Shown: one piece after another, positions 47,704 through 56,992 of the stretch | Layout of the letters: every line of letters begins with the position of its first letter | Position numbering within the stretch: position 1 is the stretch's first letter | Assembly: GCF_003171675.1 (NCBI RefSeq) | Contig: NZ_QFZQ01000011.1 | Span: 120,848-184,847, forward strand | From: Reichenbachiella versicolor | GTDB lineage: Bacteria; Bacteroidota; Bacteroidia; Cytophagales; Cyclobacteriaceae | Length of the DNA stretch: 64,000 nt | Direction of reading: 5' to 3' | The notes under the pieces: generated by a model | The model's input: the letters and a program-made list of their open reading frames with translations, nothing else | Told to the model about the DNA's origin: nothing | The model's database searches: none | Position numbers and translations under genes: made by a program

Positions 47704-49299
47704 ATGGCAGGAGGTAAAGAATCACCAAGGCAGAAGATGATCGGTATGATGTATCTCGTACTGACAGCGCTTTTGGCTTTGAACGTAAGTACAAGTGTCC
47801 TTGATAAATTTATATCTATCAATGATGCATTTGAGACTACAAACGGCGAAAATGGCACTGAGAATGGCAATAAGGTAGCTGCTATTCAAAAAGCTGTTGA
47901 AGAATCAGGAAATAGAAAACAGGACCTTAGTGTTTTAACCAAGGCTCAAGAAGTAAGATCAGAGACTCAGAAAATTCTAGCTAAATTGGAAGAGTACAAA
48001 GAAGAACTGATTGAGATTACAGGTGGTAGAGACGAAGGTACTGGTGTCGTTCTTGGTAAAAAAGATATTGATGCAGCTTCTTCAATTTTTGTTCATGAAG
48101 GAAAAGGAGATGTTTTAAAAGAAGAGCTTAATGGTTATGTTCAGTTTTTAAGAGACAAAACAGGAATGACCAAGGAAGAGCTTAGGGATATCGCACGAGA
48201 TGCTAAGGATATAGAGGCATATAAGAATGATGAAGATCAGATGAGAAAAGGTTTTGCGGAGTTAAACTTTGGTCATAATACACCAATGGTAGGTGCTTTG
48301 GCAACTCTTTCTCAATTTCAAGCAGATATTCTTTTAGAGGAGACAAAAGCTCTAGAAAATTTGGCTGCTGAAGTTGGTGCAGCGGATTTGAAGTTTGATA
48401 AAATCATTCCTATGGTTAAGCCAATTTCAAAATATGTGGCTGCTGGAACCAAATATGAGGCTGATCTTTTCATAACAGCTGCGTCATCATCCGTACAGCC
48501 AACTATGAAAGTTAATGGCAAAGACATTCCTGTGGAAGGAGGGTTTGGTAAGGTTAGTTTTACTGCGACTCCTGGTAGCTATGACAAAGAAGGCAATGCT
48601 CGTAAGACTTTCATAGGAGAAATTACTTTGAAACAACCAGGAAAAAAGGATACTACTTTTACTGACACGATCGAGTATTTCGTTACTAAACCTGTTATTC
48701 AAATTCAGTCAGCATCTGTTCAAGCACTGTATTTGAATTGTGGTAATGAACTGAATGTAAATGTCCCTGCTTTAGGAACTTCTTATAACCCTTCTTTTAA
48801 TGTAAAAGGAGGAACAAGTGTGAAAGGAGCTGATAAGGGACAAGTAACAATTGTTCCTAAATCTGCAAAAGTAACATTAAGTGTTTCGAGTAATGGGAAT
48901 TTGATTGGTTCTCAAGATTTTAAAGTAAAAAGAATACCAAAACCGGAAATCAAAGTATACAGCGGAGGTCGAGAAGTAGATATGAAGAGAGGTGTAAAAT
49001 CTTGTCCTAGATCTATTAAACTTCAGGCTGTGGCTGATGAATCATTCGCGCAGTTTTTACCTAAGGATGCTAAGTTTCAAGTAGCTGGTGCGGAAATAAC
49101 ATTGGTAAGATCTGGAAGAGCGGTTGTTCCGATGAAAACTACCAGTCCAAATGTTAACTTATCAAGATTGGCTTCACAGGCAAGATCTGGTGATGCCATA
49201 GTTATCGAAATCAAAAAGGTAAAGAGGAAGAATTTCCAAGGTAAGATTGAAGATTTTCCAAACTTTAGTCCTAAGATTTTGAATATTAGAATCAATTAA
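47704..49299 (+). CDS. gldM: gliding/T9SS motor protein GldM
   Basis: Partner of GldL: a single inner-membrane helix followed by four periplasmic domains. The 531 residues open MAGGKESPRQKMIGMMYLVL with the transmembrane helix at about 12-30 (LVLTALLALNVS), as in all GldM/PorM. The periplasmic part has repeated beta-rich domains and ends LNIRIN. It should reach from the motor to the GldK/GldN ring. The gene starts 30 bp after gldL and 15 bp before gldN. Confidence 0.97.
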   Translation: MAGGKESPRQKMIGMMYLVLTALLALNVSTSVLDKFISINDAFETTNGENGTENGNKVAAIQKAVEESGNRKQDLSVLTKAQEVRSETQKILAKLEEYKEELIEITGGRDEGTGVVLGKKDIDAASSIFVHEGKGDVLKEELNGYVQFLRDKTGMTKEELRDIARDAKDIEAYKNDEDQMRKGFAELNFGHNTPMVGALATLSQFQADILLEETKALENLAAEVGAADLKFDKIIPMVKPISKYVAAGTKYEADLFITAASSSVQPTMKVNGKDIPVEGGFGKVSFTATPGSYDKEGNARKTFIGEITLKQPGKKDTTFTDTIEYFVTKPVIQIQSASVQALYLNCGNELNVNVPALGTSYNPSFNVKGGTSVKGADKGQVTIVPKSAKVTLSVSSNGNLIGSQDFKVKRIPKPEIKVYSGGREVDMKRGVKSCPRSIKLQAVADESFAQFLPKDAKFQVAGAEITLVRSGRAVVPMKTTSPNVNLSRLASQARSGDAIVIEIKKVKRKNFQGKIEDFPNFSPKILNIRIN

Positions 49300-49314
49300 T
49301 AAACAGGAGAGGTT

Positions 49315-50175
49315 ATGAAGAAATTTTGTTATGTATTAAGCCTTTTGACCATCTTGTCTGTTGCTGCTTTTGCTCAGGAAAAGGCTCAGGGATATAACCC
49401 TGATTCAGTTTATCCTGTACATGAGTCGTACAAGATGTTTAAAAGAGAAGTGTGGAGAAGAATTGATCTGAATGAGAAGCAAAATGCTCCATTCTTTTCA
49501 AGAAACGGTGAGATTTCAACGATTATTATTAACGCGGTTAAGTCAGGGTTGTTGTTTCCTTATACCAATGACTCTGTAAACACAAGAATGTCTAAAGAGA
49601 CTTTCTTGGAGAATCTGAAACTAGAAGAAGATGGAGGAGGATTAACTGAAGAAGAGCTTGCCATGGGATTCGGTGCTGAGGAAGAAGATGATTTCTTCGG
49701 AGGGGATGATTCTTTCGGAGGTGGAGGAGAATCTGCTGAAGAAGTAACTGTAAGCAATGAGTTCGCTAGTAGAGATTTTTCTATTTTAGAGTTGAAGGAG
49801 GAAGTATTTTTTGATAGAATGAGATCAAGAATGTATTTCGATATTTTAGCAGTTACAATTTTACTTCCTGCTGATAAGAATCCTGCAATGTTTGAAAAGC
49901 CATTAGCGTCGTTTAAATATAAGGATTTGGTAACGCTATTCAGAAGTATGCCTGATGAGGCAATCTGGTATAATGTTCAAAATTCTGCGGCACATAAGAA
50001 TATGGCTGATGCATTTAATTTGAGATTATTTAGCTCGATGCTAACTAAGTATTCTAATCCAGGTGACGATAGAATTGTGGATATTTTTGACAAATCAAGA
50101 AAGGATGGATTGATTGCATCTAAGAAGTTGGAATACGATATGATTGACTTTGAGAACGAACTTTGGGAGTTCTAA
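49315..50175 (+). CDS. gldN: T9SS ring protein GldN/PorN
   Basis: Periplasmic ring partner of GldK. The 286 residues start with a signal peptide (VAAFAQ), followed by YKMFKREVWRRIDLNEKQN and a C-terminal part with FDILAVTILLPADKNP, LASFKYKDLVTLFR, and FNLRLFSSMLTKYSNP, all typical of GldN. Unusual is an acidic, glycine-rich insert at about 103-145 (EEEDDFFGGDDSFGGGG). An AGGAGAGG ribosome-binding site lies ahead of the ATG. A strong terminator follows the stop by 25 bp, so this is the end of the T9SS operon. Confidence 0.95.
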   Translation: MKKFCYVLSLLTILSVAAFAQEKAQGYNPDSVYPVHESYKMFKREVWRRIDLNEKQNAPFFSRNGEISTIIINAVKSGLLFPYTNDSVNTRMSKETFLENLKLEEDGGGLTEEELAMGFGAEEEDDFFGGDDSFGGGGESAEEVTVSNEFASRDFSILELKEEVFFDRMRSRMYFDILAVTILLPADKNPAMFEKPLASFKYKDLVTLFRSMPDEAIWYNVQNSAAHKNMADAFNLRLFSSMLTKYSNPGDDRIVDIFDKSRKDGLIASKKLEYDMIDFENELWEF

Positions 50176-50200
50176 AAGATATTTTATTAAAGATTTATAG

Positions 50201-50229
50201 AGGGAGCTAATTAAGCTCCCTTTTTTTTT
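50201..50229 (+). terminator. terminator of the gldKLMN operon
   Basis: Arms agggagct (50201-50208) and agctccct (50214-50221) form a perfect 8-bp stem with a 5-nt loop, followed by nine T's (50221-50229). It overlaps the last codons and stop of uvrC on the other strand, so the same bases end both operons. Confidence 0.92.
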
Positions 50230-52015
50230 GAATGTATGAGAATACAATTTCGGCTTTTGATTTTGGTATTGCCATTTTCAAATCTTCCAAACTGGCCTCT
50301 TTGATTTTTTTGAATGATTTGAAGTGCTTTAGTAAATCAGTTTTAGTTTTCGGTCCAATACCTTGAATTTCGTCAAGCTCTGATTTGGTTTGCCCCTTAC
50401 TACGAAGTGAACGATGAAAAGTAATTGCAAATCGATGAGCCTCATCTCGTAAATGTTGAATTAAACGAAGAGACTCTGATTTTTTACTAATATGTACAGG
50501 GATGCTATCTTCAGGATAGTAAATTTCTTCTAGCTTTTTCGCTATACCTACAATTGGAATCTTCTCATATACGCCTACTTTTTTAAGAGCATCGCAAGCA
50601 GCACTCAACTGACCTTTACCACCGTCTATGATTATAAGATTAGGAAGTGGTTGATCTTCTTCAATAAGCCTTTTATACCGCCTAGTGACAATTTCATTCA
50701 TAGAGGAGAAATCGTCTGGGCCAATAACTGTTTTGATTTTAAAGTGTCGATAATCTTTTTTAGAAGGCTTTCCGTTTTTAAAGCAAACCATTGATGCTAC
50801 TGGGTTGGTTCCTTGTATGTTTGAGTTGTCGAAACACTCTATATGATTTGGCAAAGCTTTAAGTTTGAGGTCGTCCTTGAGTTGTTGTACAACTCGTTGT
50901 TGAGGAGTAATGTGATTATACCTTTTATTAATATCCTCCTTTTTGAATTGTAGAACATTTTTGTACGATAGCTCTACGAGCTTTTTCTTATCACCAATCT
51001 TTGGAATCTCAAGTATGACTTTGTCATTCCAAGTATCAAACTCTAAATTGGAAAGTACAAGGTTGGCAGTACTTTCATATCGTTGACGCAGTTCTGTATA
51101 GGTTAAAGAAAGAATTTCAGCTGTTGATTCATCGAGCTTGTTTTTTAGCTTGATTGATTCACTAATATTTATCATACCATTTTCAAGCTTGGTATAATTG
51201 ATATAAAAAGTACTTTCGTGTTGAGTAATTGTAATTATATCTGTGTCTTGAATTTTTTTATTGAAAATGATTGATTTGCTCTGAAAGTTTTGAAGTAGAT
51301 CAATTTTTTCTTTTAACTCTTGAGCCTTTTCAAATTCCAAAGAACTAGCTGCCACAGTCATTCGTGTAGTAAGGTGACTTTCAACCTCTTTGAGGTTACC
51401 TTTTAATATTGATCTGGTTTGTTGTATGTCCAACATATAATCCTGCTCGGATTGAAATCCTTCACAGGGCCCTAAACAGTTTTTGACATGGTACTCTAAA
51501 CAGATTTTGAATTTACCTTGATTGATATTGTGTTCAGATAAATTATAGTTACAAGTACGGATGGTGTATAATTTATTGATAAGCTCAAGAAGATTATTTA
51601 AGGCTTTTACACTGCTATAAGGGCCATAATATTCGCCTTCATTACGTTCATGTCTTCGAGTAGAAAATACTCTAGGAAATCGTTCACTAGAGATACAAAT
51701 GAAAGGGTAGCTTTTATCGTCTTTAAGAAGAATATTGTACTTAGGTTGATTTTCTTTTATCAGGTTGTTTTCAAGAAGCAATGCATCAAACTCAGTATTA
51801 ACAACAATGTATTCTAAGTCTGATATTTCTGAGACTAACTTTCTGGTTTTAAGACTTATTCCTGTGCTTTTAGTAAAGTAACTACTTACACGTTTTTTAA
51901 GATCTTTAGCTTTACCGACATAAATTAGTTCCTTGTCTTTATTGAAGTATTTGTAGATCCCAGGTTCGTTTGGGAGTCTAAGGATCTTTTGTTTTATTTC
52001 CGAGCTTTCTTTCAA
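50207..52015 (-). CDS. uvrC: excinuclease ABC subunit C (TTG start)
   Basis: Dual-incision nuclease of excision repair. The 602 residues show the GIY-YIG domain (GIY at 19-21, YVG at 32-34), a Cys-rich region, a UVR motif (LEFEKAQELKEKIDLLQ), the RNase H-like domain starting FDNSNIQGTNPVASMVCF, and C-terminal helix-hairpin-helix motifs (IQGIGPKTKTDLLKHF). The initiator is TTG and directly follows the TAA of the PBP gene. No early ATG exists. The gene is the last in the sprE-PBP-uvrC operon and its stop lies in the shared terminator. Confidence 0.96.
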   Translation of the reverse strand: MKESSEIKQKILRLPNEPGIYKYFNKDKELIYVGKAKDLKKRVSSYFTKSTGISLKTRKLVSEISDLEYIVVNTEFDALLLENNLIKENQPKYNILLKDDKSYPFICISSERFPRVFSTRRHERNEGEYYGPYSSVKALNNLLELINKLYTIRTCNYNLSEHNINQGKFKICLEYHVKNCLGPCEGFQSEQDYMLDIQQTRSILKGNLKEVESHLTTRMTVAASSLEFEKAQELKEKIDLLQNFQSKSIIFNKKIQDTDIITITQHESTFYINYTKLENGMINISESIKLKNKLDESTAEILSLTYTELRQRYESTANLVLSNLEFDTWNDKVILEIPKIGDKKKLVELSYKNVLQFKKEDINKRYNHITPQQRVVQQLKDDLKLKALPNHIECFDNSNIQGTNPVASMVCFKNGKPSKKDYRHFKIKTVIGPDDFSSMNEIVTRRYKRLIEEDQPLPNLIIIDGGKGQLSAACDALKKVGVYEKIPIVGIAKKLEEIYYPEDSIPVHISKKSESLRLIQHLRDEAHRFAITFHRSLRSKGQTKSELDEIQGIGPKTKTDLLKHFKSFKKIKEASLEDLKMAIPKSKAEIVFSYIQKKRELN

Positions 52016-54289
52016 TTAGAATTGAATATTTTCCAAGTCATCAAGCATTTGGTCTACATCCGCATTTACTGAATCAGCTTCTGTAGAACCTCCTATATAC
52101 AAGTTGCAGTCTAATTCTACGTCTAGAGCTACCGATGGTTTCTTGAATTCTCCTTTGGTAATTCCTGTTCGAGGATCGTTGTATACTTTGAGCATAAAGT
52201 TTTGCCATATTGGACGAGCAGTTCTAGCTCCTTGGCCCATGTACCAGTTTTTAAAGTGTATACTTCTATCATCACCTCCTACCCACGCTCCCGCTACGAG
52301 GTCATGTGTAACTCCCATGAACCATCCATCTGATGCACTCTGAGTAGTTCCTGTTTTACCACCAAGTTCGTTGTTTTCTTTTAATCTGTAATCTACAGAA
52401 TTCGCAGAGCCACCAACTTCTTCTGTCGCTCCTTTAAGCATGTGAATCATAAGGTAAGCAGTTTTTTCACTGATGGCTTCGCGACGCTTGGGGATGAAAT
52501 CTTCTAAGACAACACCATTTTTGTCTTCTATACGGGTAACGTAAAAAGGTTTAGTCCAAGTACCAGAGTTAACAAAAGTACTATATGCACCTACTAATTC
52601 GAATAAAGAGACTTCACTGATTCCTAAGCATAGAGCAGGGACTGCTGCAAGATCACTTTCAATTCCGCAAGCATGAGCCATGTCTACTGCTGCCTGTGGA
52701 CCAACTTTTTGCATCATGTTTGCTGTTATAGAGTTTACAGAGTTAGCCATTGCCTTACGAATAGTCATTGTTTGACCTGTAAATTTACCTCCTGCGTTCT
52801 CTGGAGTCCAAGTTGGATTTTCAGGGTCATCAAGAGTCCATGTTACCGGTGCATCTACAACTGGATAGCAGGGCGAATACCCTTGATCTATAGCTGTAGC
52901 ATAGATGAATGGTTTAAATGTAGATCCAGGTTGACGTTTACTCTGTTTGACATGATCGAATTTGAAATATTTGTGGTTAACACCTCCTACCCAAGCTTTG
53001 ATGTGACCTGTATAAGGGTCCATCGCCATGAACCCTGTTTGAAGAAAATGTTTATAATATTTTAATGAATCAACAAGACTCATAGTAGTATCTATTTCTC
53101 CTTTGTATGAAAAGACTTTCATATCCTTTGGTAGGTTAAGATAGTAATTCAAGGAATCAGATTCCTCACCGTATTTTTTAGCTAAATATTTATAGTTCTC
53201 TGTACGTTTAATAGCATTATCAACAAAGTCTAAAATTTCGTGTCCATCTCTATCTATCCAAGGTGCATCACCTCCAAGATGATCAATGAATATTTGTTGC
53301 AGTTTACTCATTTCTTCAGCTACTGCATCTTCAGCATATTGTTGTAATTTGGAGTCTATAGTAGTATATATTCTAAGACCATCTGCATAAAGGTCGTGAC
53401 CGTTTTCTTTCGCCCACCATCTAAGATAGTTACCTATTACATTTTTAAAATATGTAGCCGGACCTGTATTGTGATTATCTATTTTGTAGTTTAGGCCAAA
53501 GTCAGATGTTTTCAAAGAGTCATATACTTCACGATTAATTTTACCAAACCTAAAAAGGTTGTACAGAACTTCGGTTCTTTTATTCATTGCATGATCTGGG
53601 TTAAGTATGGGATTGTACTTAGTAGGCTTGTTAATTAACCCAACAAGGACAGCTGCTTCTTTATAATTTAGATCTTTTGGCTTTTTATTGAAATAAGTTT
53701 TAGCAGCAGTATTTATACCATAAGAATTTGATCCGTATTCAATAGTATTTAAGTACATAGCTAAAATTTCTTCTTTGGTATAGGAAGACTCAAGTTGAAT
53801 AGAAATTATAAATTCCTTCAGTTTGGTGATGATTTTCCCAACACTACTGAACCTGTAAAGAGAGCCTGTGTTTTCGTCGTTGGTTTGGTAGAGGTTTTCT
53901 GCAAGCTGCATGGTAATCGTACTGCCTCCAGCTTTACTTCTTAGAGTAATATATCCGACAAATGCTCTCATGAAACTTCTTAGATCAATACCAGAATGCT
54001 TAGTGAATCGAATATCTTCTGTGACTAGAAGAGTAGTGATCAGTTCTTGTGATAAATCATTGTAAGAGGCTTGAGTTCGATTATGTCTATAGTATTTACC
54101 GAGTTCTTCTCCATCAGAGCTGTATAGTATAGAAGATAGATCAGGGTCAGGTCTTTCTAAACTTCGTAAACTTGGAAGGCCGCCAAATAAGCCAAAGGCA
54201 TCTATTTTAATCATTAAGAAAGTGCCTCCGATTCCTAAGAAAATAATTAGGACTACAGCCCAAATAGCGAGGATGAGTTTTTTATACAT
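52016..54289 (-). CDS. class A penicillin-binding protein (PBP1A-like)
   Basis: Bifunctional peptidoglycan synthase. The 757 residues begin with an anchor helix (about 4-27). The glycosyltransferase domain has the catalytic Glu91 in EDIRFTKHSGID and GGSTITMQLAENLY. The transpeptidase domain has Ser456 and Lys459 (STFK), SVN at 517-519 and KTG at 645-647, all intact. It starts 3 bp after sprE and abuts uvrC, so the three genes are co-transcribed. Length is normal for the family. Confidence 0.95.
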   Translation of the reverse strand: MYKKLILAIWAVVLIIFLGIGGTFLMIKIDAFGLFGGLPSLRSLERPDPDLSSILYSSDGEELGKYYRHNRTQASYNDLSQELITTLLVTEDIRFTKHSGIDLRSFMRAFVGYITLRSKAGGSTITMQLAENLYQTNDENTGSLYRFSSVGKIITKLKEFIISIQLESSYTKEEILAMYLNTIEYGSNSYGINTAAKTYFNKKPKDLNYKEAAVLVGLINKPTKYNPILNPDHAMNKRTEVLYNLFRFGKINREVYDSLKTSDFGLNYKIDNHNTGPATYFKNVIGNYLRWWAKENGHDLYADGLRIYTTIDSKLQQYAEDAVAEEMSKLQQIFIDHLGGDAPWIDRDGHEILDFVDNAIKRTENYKYLAKKYGEESDSLNYYLNLPKDMKVFSYKGEIDTTMSLVDSLKYYKHFLQTGFMAMDPYTGHIKAWVGGVNHKYFKFDHVKQSKRQPGSTFKPFIYATAIDQGYSPCYPVVDAPVTWTLDDPENPTWTPENAGGKFTGQTMTIRKAMANSVNSITANMMQKVGPQAAVDMAHACGIESDLAAVPALCLGISEVSLFELVGAYSTFVNSGTWTKPFYVTRIEDKNGVVLEDFIPKRREAISEKTAYLMIHMLKGATEEVGGSANSVDYRLKENNELGGKTGTTQSASDGWFMGVTHDLVAGAWVGGDDRSIHFKNWYMGQGARTARPIWQNFMLKVYNDPRTGITKGEFKKPSVALDVELDCNLYIGGSTEADSVNADVDQMLDDLENIQF

Positions 54290-54292
54290 AAT

Positions 54293-56887
54293 CTATGGTA
54301 GCGGGTAGTTTTTGCTATAGAAGTCTAAATACGTATCCAATTCTTTAGTTGAGTAAAACCATTCAAAGTTTTTCTCTGAAATCACGAAATTAGAGTATTC
54401 GTTCTTAAGTCCTATTTGATCCGTGATCTTTTCCTTCGTAAAGGTTTGATTGAAAGTCAATGCTTCTTTTTTCGAACCAAACCCCTTTACATAAGCTACA
54501 GTGTTTGAATCGTCTAATAAAGCTAACCCTATTTCTAACTTCGAATTAATATATTTCTCGGACAATAAGCTTGCCAAAGTATCTCCAATATTAGTTTTGG
54601 TTTTGTAAACAAGAACAAAGTAAAATGGAGCTTGTTCACTTTTATTATACCTAGCGTGACTACTATTGATAGTATTAAGTTGATAGTCTTGAGTAGCCTT
54701 TACAAGTGAGTTCGCGTAGTCTGCTAAATCACTCTCCGGATATTGAGCTAAAAAGTTTCGAAGCTTACCTTCATATATATATCGCTGTTCAGTTTTTCCT
54801 GAAATCAAGGCTTTTAGTACAATGGCATTGTCGATATAGTCGTTGTCAAGGTATTTGGCTAGAGCTTTATCCAAGTATAAGTTGGCTGAATCATATAATC
54901 CTTTTTTATATGCACTATACGCCTGTTTGTAGACTAATTGTAATTGTGAGCTTTCAAACTCACTATCTTCTCTGAAGTTTGGGTTTTTTATAAGTTTGGC
55001 GTAGACACTAGTTGGGTCTTCATTCAATACTTTATTTTTATAATAGTCAGCTTTGGCCATGTTATTTTCTTTAGAATAGATAAGAAATAGTTGGTACATG
55101 ACTTCAGTTCGGTACAATGTTTTTGGAAATCTGGAAAGTAACTCTTCAAAGGAATCTATAGAGTTTTTTGTTTCAAAAAGTTCGAAATAATAGATGTTAC
55201 CGAGTTGATATTTAGCTTCTTCTATCTCGGCTAATAAAGCTTGTTGTTGTTCTACAGATGTTGGTAATCCAGCCATTACTTCGCTGAAGTCCATTTTGAA
55301 ATCTTCGTTTATAGGGTCTTCTTCTTTGCTAATTTCTTCCTGTGACAGCTCTTCTTCTGCTTTTTCTTCTTCGTTAATAGTTTCTTCTTCTATGACATCA
55401 GGAATTTTACTCTTGAGCCTCCAATAGTCTTCAAGTGTACGATCACCCCAATTACTTTGGAAATCATTGACACCTCTAGATACTAGCGTCGAACTATAGA
55501 AATACCAAGTATCTCCATCAAAGTTGTTGGCTCCAAAGGATGCCGATGGATTATTTTCAATAATAGTATTGTTAACAGCAGCTAACCTTCGTTTGCGACG
55601 TTCTTCTTTTCTACGAGCATTTTCAGCTTCTTCTTCTCTAGCAATGTAATTGGCAAGAATAGACTCTAAAGAATCCTTGTCTAGGCTGACAAGGTTCAGC
55701 AAACTGTCATTAACATGAATAATAGTCCAATGTGTAACAAAGTTGTCAAGAACTTGCTGTCGTGCTACTATGGTTTCATAATTGTCTTCGTCCTGCGGCA
55801 TTATACTTACTGTACTATCATAATAAGCCTTGGCAGTCTGATATTGAGATAAGCTATCGTAGTATATTTTACCTAAAGCCCAATATGAGTATGCTTTTTG
55901 TCTATCGTTACTAATACTGTTTTTCACAGAAGAGTTGTAGTGATCCATCCCTATTTCCAGATTACCTTGTCGGATTTCAAACTTTGCATACTCGTAGTAT
56001 ATTTTATCCTTGTACTCTTCGTTTTTTCTGTCTTTGAGTAATTTTTTGAAATATTTTCTTACTTTTTTTAAACTATTGGATTCTGTTAATTGAGTTACTG
56101 ATCCCATGTTTAGTTTAGTGTAGAAGGACAGCTCGTATTCAGGATTGTTCTTTAAAACCATTCGGTATCGTTCAAAAGACTCAGATTCATGGCCTAAGTT
56201 TTGATGAATTTGACCCAGAATGAAATTGATTCTTGCCCTTTCTTTTCGGTTAGTCATAAGTGGTTCTGCCACCTTGAGGTCTTCAGCTACTCTATTCCAT
56301 TCTTCGCGCTTTTGATAGAAATAGCTTCTAGTAAGGTAGAGGTCTTTTTTATTCTTGGAACTGATCTTTTCGACTTTCATTAGATAATCGGCTACCGCTA
56401 ACGCATTGTTCATTTCTCCGTACTCAATATAAGTGCGCATGAGATTAATCAATGCTTCATGTTTTTCATCCTCACCTTTCCCTTTAGTATTCACATACTT
56501 GAATGTTTCTATTGCATTTTCGTAATCTGTTCCGTAGAATCTTGCTTTACCAACAAGAATGTAGGCGTTGTCTTCCCAGTTTGAACCACGGTGATATTGA
56601 ATAGCTAAAGAGGCTTTCTGAATACAGTGATCAAGTTGTTCTTGATAATTTGCTGCTTTTACGGTATCAAATTGAGGAAATATTGGAAGTACTTTATTAT
56701 AGTTCCAATCATAATTCGCTAATAAATCTGCTTCAATAGCTTTGATATCCTCATTGGCCACAAACCAAGAATTATATTTTGCAGTGGTATTGTGATATGT
56801 TTTGCTGAAGGTAGTATTTCTCTCTGGAGCACATGAGGCTAAAAAGAGTAGGGCTGCCAACAATGAATAGATGATTTCCCTGTACAA
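54293..56887 (-). CDS. sprE: T9SS periplasmic lipoprotein SprE/PorW (TTG start)
   Basis: An 864-residue TPR-rich lipoprotein needed for gliding and type IX secretion. The signal peptide ends in the lipobox LASC. The mature part opens RNTTFSKTYHNTTAKYNSWF, the diagnostic start of SprE/PorW, followed by many TPR-like helix pairs and an acidic linker near residues 490-525 (EEETINEEEKAEEELSQEE). PorW is proposed to link the motor ring to the translocon. The codon is TTG, since an in-frame stop lies four codons upstream. First gene of the operon with the PBP and uvrC. Confidence 0.92.
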   Translation of the reverse strand: MYREIIYSLLAALLFLASCAPERNTTFSKTYHNTTAKYNSWFVANEDIKAIEADLLANYDWNYNKVLPIFPQFDTVKAANYQEQLDHCIQKASLAIQYHRGSNWEDNAYILVGKARFYGTDYENAIETFKYVNTKGKGEDEKHEALINLMRTYIEYGEMNNALAVADYLMKVEKISSKNKKDLYLTRSYFYQKREEWNRVAEDLKVAEPLMTNRKERARINFILGQIHQNLGHESESFERYRMVLKNNPEYELSFYTKLNMGSVTQLTESNSLKKVRKYFKKLLKDRKNEEYKDKIYYEYAKFEIRQGNLEIGMDHYNSSVKNSISNDRQKAYSYWALGKIYYDSLSQYQTAKAYYDSTVSIMPQDEDNYETIVARQQVLDNFVTHWTIIHVNDSLLNLVSLDKDSLESILANYIAREEEAENARRKEERRKRRLAAVNNTIIENNPSASFGANNFDGDTWYFYSSTLVSRGVNDFQSNWGDRTLEDYWRLKSKIPDVIEEETINEEEKAEEELSQEEISKEEDPINEDFKMDFSEVMAGLPTSVEQQQALLAEIEEAKYQLGNIYYFELFETKNSIDSFEELLSRFPKTLYRTEVMYQLFLIYSKENNMAKADYYKNKVLNEDPTSVYAKLIKNPNFREDSEFESSQLQLVYKQAYSAYKKGLYDSANLYLDKALAKYLDNDYIDNAIVLKALISGKTEQRYIYEGKLRNFLAQYPESDLADYANSLVKATQDYQLNTINSSHARYNKSEQAPFYFVLVYKTKTNIGDTLASLLSEKYINSKLEIGLALLDDSNTVAYVKGFGSKKEALTFNQTFTKEKITDQIGLKNEYSNFVISEKNFEWFYSTKELDTYLDFYSKNYPLP

Positions 56888-56935
56888 AACGGTTTTAATT
56901 TATATAAAATAGATCGACCTGCAATTAATAAAATA

Positions 56936-56970
56936 TTGACGTACTAAATATCCATTAATATATATTTTTG
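56936..56970 (+). promoter_or_regulatory. candidate promoter for the M23-bactofilin-ATP synthase operon
   Basis: TTG at 56936-56938 and TATTTTTG at 56963-56970 (fits TAnnTTTG), 24 nt apart, in the 105-bp divergent gap between sprE and the M23 gene. The box is followed by C like other good candidates here. Confidence 0.45.
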
Positions 56971-56992
56971 CTGCAAATAATTTCAGGACTCT

